Of a DNA stretch of 64,000 nt, positions 48,710 to 56,823 are shown one piece after another. Within the stretch, counting starts at the first letter, position 1, and every line of letters starts with the position of its first letter. The stretch comes from SPCO01 sp964579825 (lineage in GTDB: Bacteria > Chloroflexota > Limnocylindria > Limnocylindrales > CSP1-4), in the NCBI GenBank assembly GCA_964579825.1, contig CAZOHT010000016.1:7670-71669 (forward strand), given 5' to 3'. The position numbers and the translations under genes are program-made. The notes beneath the pieces were generated by a model. It was given only the letters and a program-made list of their open reading frames with translations, ran no database searches and had not been told where the DNA came from.

Positions 48710-49593
48710 GCGAACGCCTTTCTGGCCCGTGCGAAGGCCTCATCCAAGTCCGACGGCCAAGTGGGGACGGGCATGAACTTCTCGACCAGCCACCTGAGGT
48801 CGCGCTTGCGTTCGGCCCACTTGTCGAGCATCCAGTAGCGCATGGCGAAGTCCGCGCCGGCGTCCTGCTCCTGTTTCGAGATCCAGTAGCCGCGCCCGTG
48901 CTTCTTGCCCTTGTGGAGGTGGGCGTACCACGTCTTCTTGTTGACGCGCAGGCGCCCGCCGCCGAGCCAGGTCTTGAGTCCAAGTTCCTGCATCTCCTGG
49001 ATAAAGGACCCGTAACTCGCGAAGTCCATTGGACTTATGCGGCGCTCCCAGTGCTTGCGCGACATGAACCAGCAGGACCCCTGCGAGGACATCTCGTCGT
49101 CCACCAGGACGTCCTCGCGCCCCCTGCTGCGCTCGCGCCACGGCGAGCCATGCAGGCCGAGGTACGGGTTCTCCTTCGCCAGCGGGTAGGACAGGAAGTG
49201 GTAGTCGATCGGGATCTTCCCGGTGTCCTGGATACACCAGTTGTCGGCGTCGAGCGCGTACCGGCGCGGCACCACGATCCAGTCGTCGTCGCAGTCGGCC
49301 TTCAGGACCTCGTCGAAGCCTTCGCCCACCATGCAGTGGGCGTCGATCTTCATCAGGTAGTCGCCCTTGGCGATAGCGGCGGCAGAGTTGATCGCGGGCC
49401 GCATCCCCTGCGCCTTGCCCTTGTGGATGACGTGGAGGCGCGGGTCCGCCGGGAGCGAGTGGTCCCAGTACCCCTCGAGGACGACGAGTAGCTCCACCGG
49501 GCCGGACGCCCTGGACAGCACGTCAACGACGGTGTTCCGCAGGAACTTTTCATTGCGGGACGGGATCACGATGGAAACCAGGCTCACAGCCAT
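48706..49593 (-). CDS. GT2 glycosyltransferase
   Basis: 295 residues from ATG 49593 (a longer frame upstream lacks a start signal). VSIVIPSRNEKFLRNTVVDVL, ELLVVLEGYWD, YLMKIDAHCMVGEGFDEVL (DxH instead of the classical DxD), SSQGSCWFMSRKHW, TWLGGGRLRVNKKTWYAH. Paralogous to domain 1 of the 46296 gene. Its first bases overlap the GIY-YIG gene. Confidence 0.85.
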   Translation of the reverse strand: MAVSLVSIVIPSRNEKFLRNTVVDVLSRASGPVELLVVLEGYWDHSLPADPRLHVIHKGKAQGMRPAINSAAAIAKGDYLMKIDAHCMVGEGFDEVLKADCDDDWIVVPRRYALDADNWCIQDTGKIPIDYHFLSYPLAKENPYLGLHGSPWRERSRGREDVLVDDEMSSQGSCWFMSRKHWERRISPMDFASYGSFIQEMQELGLKTWLGGGRLRVNKKTWYAHLHKGKKHGRGYWISKQEQDAGADFAMRYWMLDKWAERKRDLRWLVEKFMPVPTWPSDLDEAFARARKAFA

Positions 49594-50303
49594 GCCCCGT
49601 TCTTTCCCCTGGGGCGGCCGATCGCCGATGCCCGGATCTTCGCCTTGTGCTCCTCCGTCTTTGGGGCACACCCAAAACGATTCCCGCGTAGACGAAGGCT
49701 CATCCGCAGCTTGAACTCCTCGGTGTGCGGGGTGCCCCTACGCCCTTTCGCCGACTCGCTCAATCTCCGTCTGTGTTCCTGGGTGAGCGGGACACCCTTG
49801 CGTGGACTGGGCCGGCCAGTCATAGCCGCACTGAGGAGTGCGCGAGTGGCGGCAGACTTTGGCGCGCGGGCCGGGTGCGACCTGCCGGTGTTTGAGGCGC
49901 CGATTTTGGCCCGCGTCTCCGGCGAGCATGGAACGCCGAGATTCCACGGCCTGCGTCCCATGTTGGCGGCGCTGATCTTCGCGCGCGTGGCCTCGTGAAC
50001 CGAATGCCGCGCGTTGCCCCCGGACGTCAGGTTGTACCCGGATGGCTTCAGCGTGCGGTGTCTGAGGATCAGGTCACGCTCAAGCTCATCAAGCGCGTCC
50101 GGAGTCTCCGCAGTGCCAACCGTCTCGACCAGAAACGAGTCGGCACCATGTTTCCTGATCGCGCGGGCCAGCATCGTGTCGTAACGCTTGGCGTCACTGC
50201 AGTGCTGAAGCCAGCGTTGGGATGCCGACGCCTTCGTCTGCCCGACGTACCTCTTCCCGTTCACACGGTTCGTAACGAGATAGACAACGCCGTAGGTCTT
50301 CAC
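49584..50303 (-). CDS. GIY-YIG homing endonuclease with NUMOD3 repeats
   Basis: 239 residues from GTG 50303. KTYGVVYLVTNRVNGKRYVGQT is the GIY-YIG catalytic module (Arg downstream in SQRWLQHC region, Glu in LDELERDLI). The C-terminal half has repeated NUMOD3 DNA-binding motifs (ATRAKISAANMGR, ETRAKIGASNTGR, EHRRRLSESAKGR, EHKAKIRASAIGR). Inserted between glycosyltransferase genes; mobile. Confidence 0.92.
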   Translation of the reverse strand: MKTYGVVYLVTNRVNGKRYVGQTKASASQRWLQHCSDAKRYDTMLARAIRKHGADSFLVETVGTAETPDALDELERDLILRHRTLKPSGYNLTSGGNARHSVHEATRAKISAANMGRRPWNLGVPCSPETRAKIGASNTGRSHPARAPKSAATRALLSAAMTGRPSPRKGVPLTQEHRRRLSESAKGRRGTPHTEEFKLRMSLRLRGNRFGCAPKTEEHKAKIRASAIGRPRGKNGAWL

Positions 50304-51022
50304 AGCCGCTCCGCGCGCCCGGCCGCGACCGCGTCGGTCATGGCCGCGATCCACCGATTGACGTTGATCTCCTCGCGGTCACCCAGGTGGGTGGTCAGGA
50401 CGGCCGGGTCGACCACCATCCGGACCTTCCAGAGGAGGCGCCGGAAGAGTGCGAAGTCGGGCGTCGTCCAGTGGTCGTCCGTCGCGAATGGGTGGGGGAT
50501 CTGCGCCATGAGCTCGAGCGCCGAGCGGCGGATTAGGAGGCAGTTCATCGACGCCGCGTCGACGGCGTAGGGCGCAGCCTCGGTGTCGATCTCGGCGACG
50601 AAGCGGAACCGCTCCTCGCCGGCGACCGCCGTCTCGTTCGGGTCGGACTCCCGCAGCCTCTCAGCGTCCTCCTCGGTCAGCACGGTGAAGTGCGCGACCA
50701 TCGGGTAGTGCGGTGCCTTCCGCATGAACGTGATGCCGGTCGCGATGTCGACTGTGGGGTCGTCCTCGAGGATCTTGACCAGGCGGACCACGGTCTCCTT
50801 CGGGAGGACACAGTCGTCCTCGGTCCAAAAGAGAGCCTCGACGTCAGGGTTCGCGACGGCCTTCGTCAGGATGCGCTCGCACGCCAGTTGGTGCGGCACC
50901 CTGGTCGTCCCGATCACGTCGACCCACGGGTTCGTCCGGGCCGCCAGGAGAGTCGCGGCCATGTGGGAGATGGCGACCTTCGGGGTGGAGTCGAGATACG
51001 GACAGGCGAACGCAAGCCTCAC
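50300..51022 (-). CDS. Glycosyltransferase-like protein (GT-A fold)
   Basis: 240 residues. HQLACERILTKAVANPDVEALFWTEDDCVLPKETVVRLV contains the TEDD metal-binding element of GT-A enzymes; SMNCLLIRRSALELM, FATDDHWTTPDFALFRRL follow. Similar proteins occur in phages near portal and head genes. Overlaps the portal stop, so it is co-translated with virion genes. Confidence 0.75.
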   Translation of the reverse strand: MRLAFACPYLDSTPKVAISHMAATLLAARTNPWVDVIGTTRVPHQLACERILTKAVANPDVEALFWTEDDCVLPKETVVRLVKILEDDPTVDIATGITFMRKAPHYPMVAHFTVLTEEDAERLRESDPNETAVAGEERFRFVAEIDTEAAPYAVDAASMNCLLIRRSALELMAQIPHPFATDDHWTTPDFALFRRLLWKVRMVVDPAVLTTHLGDREEINVNRWIAAMTDAVAAGRAERL

Positions 51023-52488
51023 CGCGCCCTCCGGCTACGACGCGCCTTCGATGCGTTCTTCGCCGGCTTCTTCTTGGGCTTCGGACCCATGTCCTTGCCC
51101 TCGTTGCCGGTGGGGCCGGCATCCTCGTCCTCGTCCTTCTCGTCGTCCTTCTCTTCCGAGTCGGCGGCCACATCCTCCGGCCCCCGCTCGAACTCCGGGT
51201 CGATCTGCGGTAGGTCGGCGACCTCGCGGAGCGAGGCCTCGAGCTTCGGGTCGGGCGTCAGGAGGCCGGCGACCGCGAGGTTGCGCGCGAAGACGCCCAG
51301 GTTCTTCAAGTCCGCGTTCTCCGGGGAGGCGGGGACCAGGCGGGACGGGTTCTTCGCGTCCCACCCGTTCAGTCGGTAGATGCGGGGGATCTCGTGGCGG
51401 TTGATCTGGTCGGCCACGATCCCCAGGATCGCCTCGAGCGCCTTCGCGATCAGCGAGCTCTTGTCCTTCGACAGCGCGAACGACCCGCCGCCGGACTGGC
51501 CCAGCATCATAAAGTCGGCCAGGAGGGCCATCACGGCCCGGGTCTCGTACCGCTCCACGATGGCGCCGGGCTGGAGCTGCTTCATCCCTGCGGAGGTCAG
51601 CAGCTTGAACTCGTACATCGGGTGGCCCTGGCCGTCCGGGTCGTAGGCCAGCGGGAAGATGACGCCGGCCTGGCTGTTCTGGCGGACGCCCGTCACCACC
51701 TTCTTGATGGCCTCGAGCATCGCCTTGTCCTCGTCGGTCGCGTTCGGGTCGAGGAGCTCGGGGGGCACCCCAGCGAACGGGATGCCGGCGAGGTCGCGCT
51801 CGACGCCGATCGCCTCAAGCTCCATCGTCCGCTTCGCGAAGACCCACGGCAGGTAGGCGTTGATGAGGAGCGACCGTCCCTCCGGGTTGCCGCCCGCCTC
51901 GCGGGTCTTGAAGTGGAGGGCCTTCGTCATCGGGATGACGCGCAGCTTGTAGTCGGGCGGCGCCGCCTGCTCGAGGCCGACGAGCGAACCCGAGTCCCCA
52001 TCCGACCACAGCCACTTGCTGACCGTGTTGGGGTCCACGAAGACCCAGCGGCGCCAGCCGACGAGGCCGTCGGTGTAGCGCGAGACGTAGCGCGGGTCCT
52101 TCTCCTCGGGGCCGCGCCTGATCTTGTAGACGACCTCCGCGAACGAGAATCCGTTCACGATCATCTGGATCGCCTCGGAGACGGTGTCGCCCCAGGAGAT
52201 CTCCATGTCGTTCCGCATCCCGTCGATCGTCTCGGCGCGCCTCGCCTCGGCCGGCGTCTTGTCTCCGGGCTCGACGCGCCACTTCACCTTGCGGAGGATC
52301 GACTCGATGGCGTAGAGCGCCGCACCGATGACGGCCGAGTGGTCGCGCATCTCCGCGAACGCGCGGAACATCGCGGGGCGAGAACGGAGGTCGCGGATGG
52401 ACGACGTCACGATCAGGTGGTCGCCGCCGAAACCGGCTCGGACGCTCATGTCCGGCAGCCTCATGGACACGCGCTTGGACTGGGACAC
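51019..52488 (-). CDS. Portal protein (DUF935/Mu gp29-like)
   Basis: 489 residues; GTG after GAGGAGG. RPAMFRAFAEMRDHSAVIGAALYAIESILRKVKWRVEPG, VNGFSFAEVVYK, GRSLLINAYLPWVFAKRTME, MMLGQSGGGSFALSKDKSS, then an acidic and a basic C-terminal tail (EEKDDEKDEDED, KPKKKPAKNASKARR). This is the portal ring through which DNA is packaged. A promoter-like site lies just upstream. Confidence 0.88.
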   Translation of the reverse strand: MSQSKRVSMRLPDMSVRAGFGGDHLIVTSSIRDLRSRPAMFRAFAEMRDHSAVIGAALYAIESILRKVKWRVEPGDKTPAEARRAETIDGMRNDMEISWGDTVSEAIQMIVNGFSFAEVVYKIRRGPEEKDPRYVSRYTDGLVGWRRWVFVDPNTVSKWLWSDGDSGSLVGLEQAAPPDYKLRVIPMTKALHFKTREAGGNPEGRSLLINAYLPWVFAKRTMELEAIGVERDLAGIPFAGVPPELLDPNATDEDKAMLEAIKKVVTGVRQNSQAGVIFPLAYDPDGQGHPMYEFKLLTSAGMKQLQPGAIVERYETRAVMALLADFMMLGQSGGGSFALSKDKSSLIAKALEAILGIVADQINRHEIPRIYRLNGWDAKNPSRLVPASPENADLKNLGVFARNLAVAGLLTPDPKLEASLREVADLPQIDPEFERGPEDVAADSEEKDDEKDEDEDAGPTGNEGKDMGPKPKKKPAKNASKARRSRRAR

Positions 52489-52507
52489 GGGCGGGCCTCC
52501 TCACTCT

Positions 52508-52535
52508 ATTCTAGCATCCGTCTACGATGCGATGC
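52508..52535 (-). promoter_or_regulatory. Leftward promoter ahead of portal gene
   Basis: Extended -10 TGC-TAGAAT (52508-52513) with the 16-base spacer CATCGTAGACGGATGC; the -35 (GCATCG) is poor, so an activator bound to the spacer element may be needed. Leader of about 12 bases ends in the portal GAGGAGG site. Confidence 0.6.
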
Positions 52536-52573
52536 GTCCCGGAAGACGCTGACGCTGCCGGATTTGGCCCGAT

Positions 52574-53923
52574 TCAGTCGAACGGGGACCAGGCACGCGG
52601 CATCGCGACGGTGATGGGCGCCGCGTTGCGGCTGATCTTGCCCCTGCCCATGAGGTGGTGAAGCCCCCAGACGAGAGCGTCAAGGCGGTCCGGACTCTTC
52701 CGCGAGTTGACCGGGTCCCAGGTGGTGAGCTGATCCTCGAGCGCGCGCAGTCGGCCAACATGCCAGATCCGCCGCTGCTCGTAGAGCGATGCGATAGGCT
52801 CCGCGCGCGTCTGCTTCCCGCGCGACGCGCGGACGAGCGTGACCGGCACCGACGGGTCGATCGTCTTCAGCGTGTGAGAGACCAGGTCTCCACCGTTGTT
52901 CGCCTCGGCCACGATCCGGTCCGCCTTGTAGTCGTGGAACGCATCGATCACCCGGCGCCCCCAGGCCTCCGGGGAAGTGGGCTGGCCGGCGCGCGCGCCA
53001 GCGAGCGACAGGTCGGCTAGGACGTAGCCGTTGATCCGCGCGATCCGCTTCGCTGCGGAGCTCACGCCGATCCGCATGTCGTCCTGGGATCTGCCTGGCG
53101 CCGGGCCGACTCCGACCGCGATGATCCCAACCTCGTCAACACCACCGACGTTCGGGTCGACGGCGATCACGACGTTGCGAAGGTCCGGGACCTCCGACTC
53201 GTCGCAGTACTGGAACATCGAGCTCTTCCACAGCGCGCCCGGGGCGTCGAGCAGGATCGCGCCCTCGAGTTCCTGCTGCCCGAGCCTCGTCCCCTCCAGG
53301 TCGCCGATGATCGTGTGAAAGAACTCCTCCGAGAGGTTGGAGGCGTTCTCGTTCGTGTGCCCGTAGACGACGTGCGTCTTCGGGTCGCGCTTGTAGCCCG
53401 CGACCCCGACGAGCTGCTTGATGATCTCGGTGGGCCGTGGCGTCGTCGCGATGACCATCCGGTTCCGAAATCCGTCAGGCCACCCCGGGCGAGCGGGGAG
53501 CCGGAGGCCGAGCTTCAGGTTCTGCAGCATCGCGTTGCCCGGCCTGACGACCTCGTCCTCCGTGGCCCGGGGCCAGGCCGCGAACTCGTCCATCAACACG
53601 AGGTGCGACTGCGGACCGCGCGCGCGGTTCGGCTCGTCCGCCGAAAGGATCAGGATGTGCGACCCGTCCTCCCAGCTGCCCTGGTTCGTCGCCGGCTTGT
53701 AGGTGAACCTGTTCCACGGCTTCTGGGTGGCGATCAGCCCGCTCTCACCCTCCGACACGACCTTCCGCGCGTCGCCAGCGGTGGGGGAGACGATGATGAT
53801 CCGGATGCCCGGGTAACGGTCGGCCGCGTCGTGAGCGGACTCAGAGAGGAACCTGGTCTTGCTCAACCCCACCCACGGCCGCACAGGATGACCAGCGTCG
53901 ACCAGAGCCCCTTGCACTGGCAC
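52574..53923 (-). CDS. Terminase large subunit, C-terminal part after frameshift
   Basis: The real sequence begins at about 53870 with KTRFLSESAHDAADRYPG; the residues upstream in this frame (MPVQGALVDAGH) are out-of-frame translation. Walker B region HLVLMDEFAAWPRA, coupling motif VIATTPRP, then the RNase H-like nuclease with NVVIAVDPNVGG, DRIVAEANNGGD and SPDRLDALVWGLHHL. The P-loop glycine half is in the other frame (53863-54144). Unless read by recoding, the packaging motor is broken in this sequence. Confidence 0.8.
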   Translation of the reverse strand: MPVQGALVDAGHPVRPWVGLSKTRFLSESAHDAADRYPGIRIIIVSPTAGDARKVVSEGESGLIATQKPWNRFTYKPATNQGSWEDGSHILILSADEPNRARGPQSHLVLMDEFAAWPRATEDEVVRPGNAMLQNLKLGLRLPARPGWPDGFRNRMVIATTPRPTEIIKQLVGVAGYKRDPKTHVVYGHTNENASNLSEEFFHTIIGDLEGTRLGQQELEGAILLDAPGALWKSSMFQYCDESEVPDLRNVVIAVDPNVGGVDEVGIIAVGVGPAPGRSQDDMRIGVSSAAKRIARINGYVLADLSLAGARAGQPTSPEAWGRRVIDAFHDYKADRIVAEANNGGDLVSHTLKTIDPSVPVTLVRASRGKQTRAEPIASLYEQRRIWHVGRLRALEDQLTTWDPVNSRKSPDRLDALVWGLHHLMGRGKISRNAAPITVAMPRAWSPFD

Positions 53924-54144
53924 GCCGGGTCCTCGCAGACCGTGGGTGGAACCTGCTTTCGTCTTGCCCAGAACCCGAAGAAGTCGTAGTAGAGGCGGTG
54001 CGCCTCCTCCTCGGGGAGCGACGACAGGAACTCCGCGCGCGTCGCCTCCGGCAGGAGGGCGAGTTGCTCCGCTGGCGACATCTCCTCGAGCGGGAGGCCG
54101 GTCGAACTCGGAAGCTCGATCGCCGGGACGACTTCCGAGCTCAC
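53863..54144 (-). CDS. Terminase large subunit, N-terminal part before frameshift
   Basis: 93 residues; GTG overlaps the terminase small subunit stop. LPEEEAHRLYYDFFGFWARRKQVPP, then LWSTLVILCGRGWG and TGA. GRGWG is the first half of Walker A; KTR should follow. Five extra bases after the GRGWG codons put KTR in the -1 frame. GGGTGGGGTTGA could allow a -1 slip giving GRGWGLSKTR, with two extra residues in the loop. Confidence 0.75.
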   Translation of the reverse strand: MSSEVVPAIELPSSTGLPLEEMSPAEQLALLPEATRAEFLSSLPEEEAHRLYYDFFGFWARRKQVPPTVCEDPACQCKGLWSTLVILCGRGWG

Positions 54145-54566
54145 TTCGCCTCGTTCTTGTCCGCGAGTTGCTTGATCCGCTGCGCGAACATGTCCCGGGT
54201 GTCGGCCATCGATCCGACGTGATCGACCCGGCCCTCGATCTCGACCTTCTTGGCCGGCAGCCCGTAGGCCTTCGTGAACAGGAAGCTGGCCGCCGCCAGG
54301 TCGCCGACCATCGCGCGGCGCAGGACCCCGTCGAGGATCGTCCGCTTGTTCACCCTCGGCTCGCGCCCCTCCTTCTGGGCGAGCGCGATCTCCGCAGGGT
54401 GGATCTCCTCGAGGATCTCCCGGGCCATGTCGGCCATCGACTCACCCTTCGGCGGGCGACCCTTCGGGTTGCCGCTCTGTCCGGGCCTGAACAGCCACGG
54501 CTTCGTCTCCGACGGGTGCTTCAGCGGAGGCTCGGGAGGGAGGACCTCGACATCGACGGAGCTCAT
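54141..54566 (-). CDS. Terminase small subunit
   Basis: 141 residues from ATG 54566, which overlaps the stop of the upstream zinc-knuckle gene (ATGA). WLFRPGQSGNPKGRPPKGESM is the DUF5681-type DNA-recognition motif; NKRTILDGVLRRAMVGDLAAASFLFTKAYGLP follows. It selects phage DNA for packaging. Confidence 0.85.
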   Translation of the reverse strand: MSSVDVEVLPPEPPLKHPSETKPWLFRPGQSGNPKGRPPKGESMADMAREILEEIHPAEIALAQKEGREPRVNKRTILDGVLRRAMVGDLAAASFLFTKAYGLPAKKVEIEGRVDHVGSMADTRDMFAQRIKQLADKNEAK

Positions 54567-54751
54567 CGGCTCGTACAGGTGATCGTGGGGGACTGCCACG
54601 GCAACGGATCACCGGCGGTGGTGGTCGGGCTGATCCACACCGGGCCGGGCTGGTACGGGTAGGGCGTGTACCACGGGGTCCAGGGCCGGGTGCTCCGGCC
54701 GCAGTGGGGACAGTACCCGCAGTTCGGGCAGGGCGACTGCTTCTCACTCAT
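54563..54751 (-). CDS. Small zinc-knuckle protein, possibly leaderless
   Basis: 62 residues. CPNCGYCPHCGRS at the start and a Pro/Tyr/Trp-rich tail (WTPWYTPYPYQPGPVW), a design seen in other phages next to structural genes. The ATG lies 6 bases after the TAGACT -10 box of the 54758 promoter, so its mRNA would start at or beside the start codon. Confidence 0.65.
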   Translation of the reverse strand: MSEKQSPCPNCGYCPHCGRSTRPWTPWYTPYPYQPGPVWISPTTTAGDPLPWQSPTITCTSR

Positions 54752-54757
54752 ACTACC

Positions 54758-54785
54758 AGTCTATCACCCGTCTACGATGCGAGGC
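54758..54785 (-). promoter_or_regulatory. Leftward promoter of the terminase operon
   Basis: -10 TAGACT (54758-54763), spacer CATCGTAGACGGGTGA containing the 13-bp element, weak -35 (GCCTCG). Points to the terminase genes. Confidence 0.55.
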
Positions 54786-54815
54786 GTCCGAGAGACTGCG
54801 GAGGGGGGCTGTTTT

Positions 54816-55292
54816 TCAGGCGGGAGGGGTCGCGGCGTGGTACAGCTTCCGGCGACGCCTGTCCTCCTTGGCCTTGTCGCGGAGGACGTTCCCGGCCAGC
54901 GATGTGAGCCGATCGAGTTCTCGCTTCACGTCGTACTTTTTCTTGTCCTTGAACAGCGCGTCGACGTGCGGAGCGGCCTCGGAGACCGTCATCGAATTCG
55001 CGATGGCGTAGTACCTGATGGCGGCGGCAACCCGCTTCGGGGTGGCCTGGAAGTGGTCCCGAGCGGTCCGGAACCGAACCCGGAGGTTGGTGTCGTTGTT
55101 CTTCGTTCGCATGAAGACGTGCGAGCGGGGGATGACGTGGACCCCGGAACAGCGCGGACAGGCAAGGATGAGCCAGTCCGGCGGCGCGGTCTTCGTCAGG
55201 AGGACGTACTCCTGCGCGTCCTTCGCCCAGTCGAACCTTCGCAGCCCCCGGCACCGCCTGCCGATGTACTTCTCGACCTCATCCATCCCCAT
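54816..55292 (-). CDS. Hypothetical DNA-binding-like protein
   Basis: 158 residues, ATG after GGGAGCGGGC. LILACPRCSGVHVIPRS is a half zinc ribbon; the second half is helical and basic (KKKYDVKRELDRL, DKAKEDRRRRK). First gene of the leftward late direction. May be a late regulator; no family recognised. Confidence 0.5.
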   Translation of the reverse strand: MGMDEVEKYIGRRCRGLRRFDWAKDAQEYVLLTKTAPPDWLILACPRCSGVHVIPRSHVFMRTKNNDTNLRVRFRTARDHFQATPKRVAAAIRYYAIANSMTVSEAAPHVDALFKDKKKYDVKRELDRLTSLAGNVLRDKAKEDRRRRKLYHAATPPA

Positions 55293-55570
55293 CCCGCCCG
55301 CTCCCTTCTCTCACGGAATAACGCTCTTGCCTCGGGCCTCCCTCTGGAGTACAGGGGGGGGTTCCACCAGCCTCCCAAGCCCAGCCCCGGTGACGTCCCC
55401 GAGTCCAGCCCCGGACCAGCCCGAGCGCGAGCCCAGCCTGGTAGCGGTGAAGCAAGAACCGAAACGTGATGAAGTGGTGTCAGGTTGACGTCCCTGCCCG
55501 TACTCCGTCGGTCGGCCCACCCCGGTAGTAAGCACGCGCCGAACGGATGTGGCGCCAGACAACTCCGAGG
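55293..55570. other. Non-coding leader left of the divergent control region
   Basis: No convincing gene. It holds the leader of the 54816 transcript, a run of eight G near 55352, and several CCAGCCC-like repeats between 55380 and 55440. A GTGGTGTCA similar to the leftward -35 elements occurs near 55476. Confidence 0.4.
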
Positions 55571-55578
55571 CGACAATG

Positions 55579-55608
55579 AGTCTACGGTGCGTTGATGTGT
55601 GGTGTCAA
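55579..55608 (-). promoter_or_regulatory. Leftward sigma70 promoter of the control region
   Basis: -35 TTGACA (55603-55608), 18-base spacer, -10 TAGACT (55579-55584). The 13-bp element variant (GAGTCTACGGTGC, 55578-55590) overlaps the -10. Drives the 54816 gene. Confidence 0.65.
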
Positions 55609-55634
55609 GAAAAATCTGCGCCCGGCCCAAAGAG

Positions 55635-55674
55635 TTTACATCCTTTACATTCCTTACAACTCCGTTACATCTCG
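55635..55674. repeat. Four phased TTTACATCC repeats (iteron/operator array)
   Basis: TTTACATCC (55635), TTTACATTCC (55644), TTACAACTCC (54/55 on), GTTACATCTC (55664): four direct repeats about 10 bases apart, so on one face of the helix, in an AT-rich island between divergent promoters. A regulator site or replication origin. Confidence 0.6.
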
Positions 55675-55702
55675 CTTCCGGGTCTAATGCGTCTACGCCC
55701 CG

Positions 55703-55731
55703 TTGACAGCGAGTCGATCCCGGCGTAAGTT
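55703..55731 (+). promoter_or_regulatory. Rightward sigma70 promoter of the second early operon
   Basis: -35 TTGACA (55703-55708), 17-base spacer, -10 TAAGTT (55726-55731), 18 bases before the ATG of the first gene. A 13-bp element variant (GCGTCTACGCCCC) lies directly upstream of the -35. Confidence 0.75.
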
Positions 55732-55748
55732 GGGGTCGAGGTGGCCTG

Positions 55749-56195
55749 ATGCCCGACGAGCTCAACGAGGAGTACTGGACGGCTCTCGAGCAGGGAACGC
55801 TCTGCGAGTACGAGTGGTCGGACATCCAGAACGACGCCGTCGGCGACCCCGACGACTCAGCTGTCATGTACCGCCGGTCGATCGGGTGGTACTGGGGCAT
55901 CAAGGACGACGAGCGCGGGACGACGGTCGTGACGTTCGCGCTGACCGGCGACCCGAAGGGCCGTCACCAGCAGTCCGGGTGGGACTGCCTCCCCGTCGAG
56001 TGCGTCCACTCCGTGGAGATCCTGAAGCGGCCGAAGCGTCGCCGCCAGAAGAGATCGCCGGGCGAGAAGCCTGTCGTGCCGTCGGCAATTCCGCCGGCGG
56101 AAGCCGAGGGGGTGCTGCAAGAAGCGAACGACATGCGGCACGAGGCCGGGGGAGGTGAACCCCCGGCCTCATCTTCCAGGAGGGAGAAGAAATGA
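55749..56195 (+). CDS. First gene of second early operon, unknown
   Basis: 148 residues, ATG after GAGGTGGCC. An acidic N-terminal domain with IGWYWGIKDDERGTTVVTFALTGDPKG and a Cys, then a basic, Pro/Ala/Glu-rich tail. No family recognised. Confidence 0.55.
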   Translation: MPDELNEEYWTALEQGTLCEYEWSDIQNDAVGDPDDSAVMYRRSIGWYWGIKDDERGTTVVTFALTGDPKGRHQQSGWDCLPVECVHSVEILKRPKRRRQKRSPGEKPVVPSAIPPAEAEGVLQEANDMRHEAGGGEPPASSSRREKK

Positions 56196-56623
56196 GCCTC
56201 GCGACGTGGAAGAAGGAGTTCTACCCGGGGACGGCTGCGGGCGCGGCGCGCAGGGGGGCGGTGGCGGCCGTCGAGCACTCACTCCTGAAGTGGACGGGCG
56301 CGCTGCCGAAGAACACGAAGAAGCACGGGGTCAAGTTCTCGGCCGACGGCATCGCCGAGCCTGGGGCGGCATGGGCGGACGAGAAGTCCATGCTCTTCTT
56401 CGGGGGAGGGTCGTGCGCCCTGTGCCAGCGGTACTACAAGGAGAACGACTACGACTGCAGTCGGTGCCCGCTCGCCGCCCTGAAGATGGCCTGCGGGGAA
56501 GCGCCCGACAACCCCTACGACGCATCGATGTTCGGCCCCGAGGGGCCGGACGCCCGCCCGATGATCAGGGCACTGAAGAAGGCCCTCGCCCTCGTCCGGC
56601 GCGAGAAGGAGAAGAAGAAGTGA
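56192..56623 (+). CDS. Cys-cluster phage early protein
   Basis: 143 residues, ATGA overlap after GGAGGGAG. MSLATWKKEFYP, HSLLKWTGALPKNTKKHGV, and CALCQRYYKENDYDCSRCPLAALK: a small conserved phage family with a four-Cys site. Function unknown. Confidence 0.6.
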   Translation: MSLATWKKEFYPGTAAGAARRGAVAAVEHSLLKWTGALPKNTKKHGVKFSADGIAEPGAAWADEKSMLFFGGGSCALCQRYYKENDYDCSRCPLAALKMACGEAPDNPYDASMFGPEGPDARPMIRALKKALALVRREKEKKK

Positions 56624-56823
56624 TCGAACTGACCATCCAGCTGGACCAGAAGGCCGGGAGGGTGTCGACGCGCTGCCACCCACCCATGAACCCGCTTCAG
56701 ATCCTGGCGGTGTGCCGGGTCGTGGAGAACCAGATCATCGGCGGGACGATGCAGGAGCTCGACGCCGGCGCCATCATCCCGGTGTCGGCCCTCGACGTCC
56801 TCGACGCGAGGGCGAAGCGGTGA
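56620..56823 (+). CDS. Small hypothetical protein
   Basis: 67 residues, GTGA overlap. ELTIQLDQKAGRVSTRC then a helix and a beta hairpin. No family recognised. Confidence 0.5.
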   Translation: MIELTIQLDQKAGRVSTRCHPPMNPLQILAVCRVVENQIIGGTMQELDAGAIIPVSALDVLDARAKR

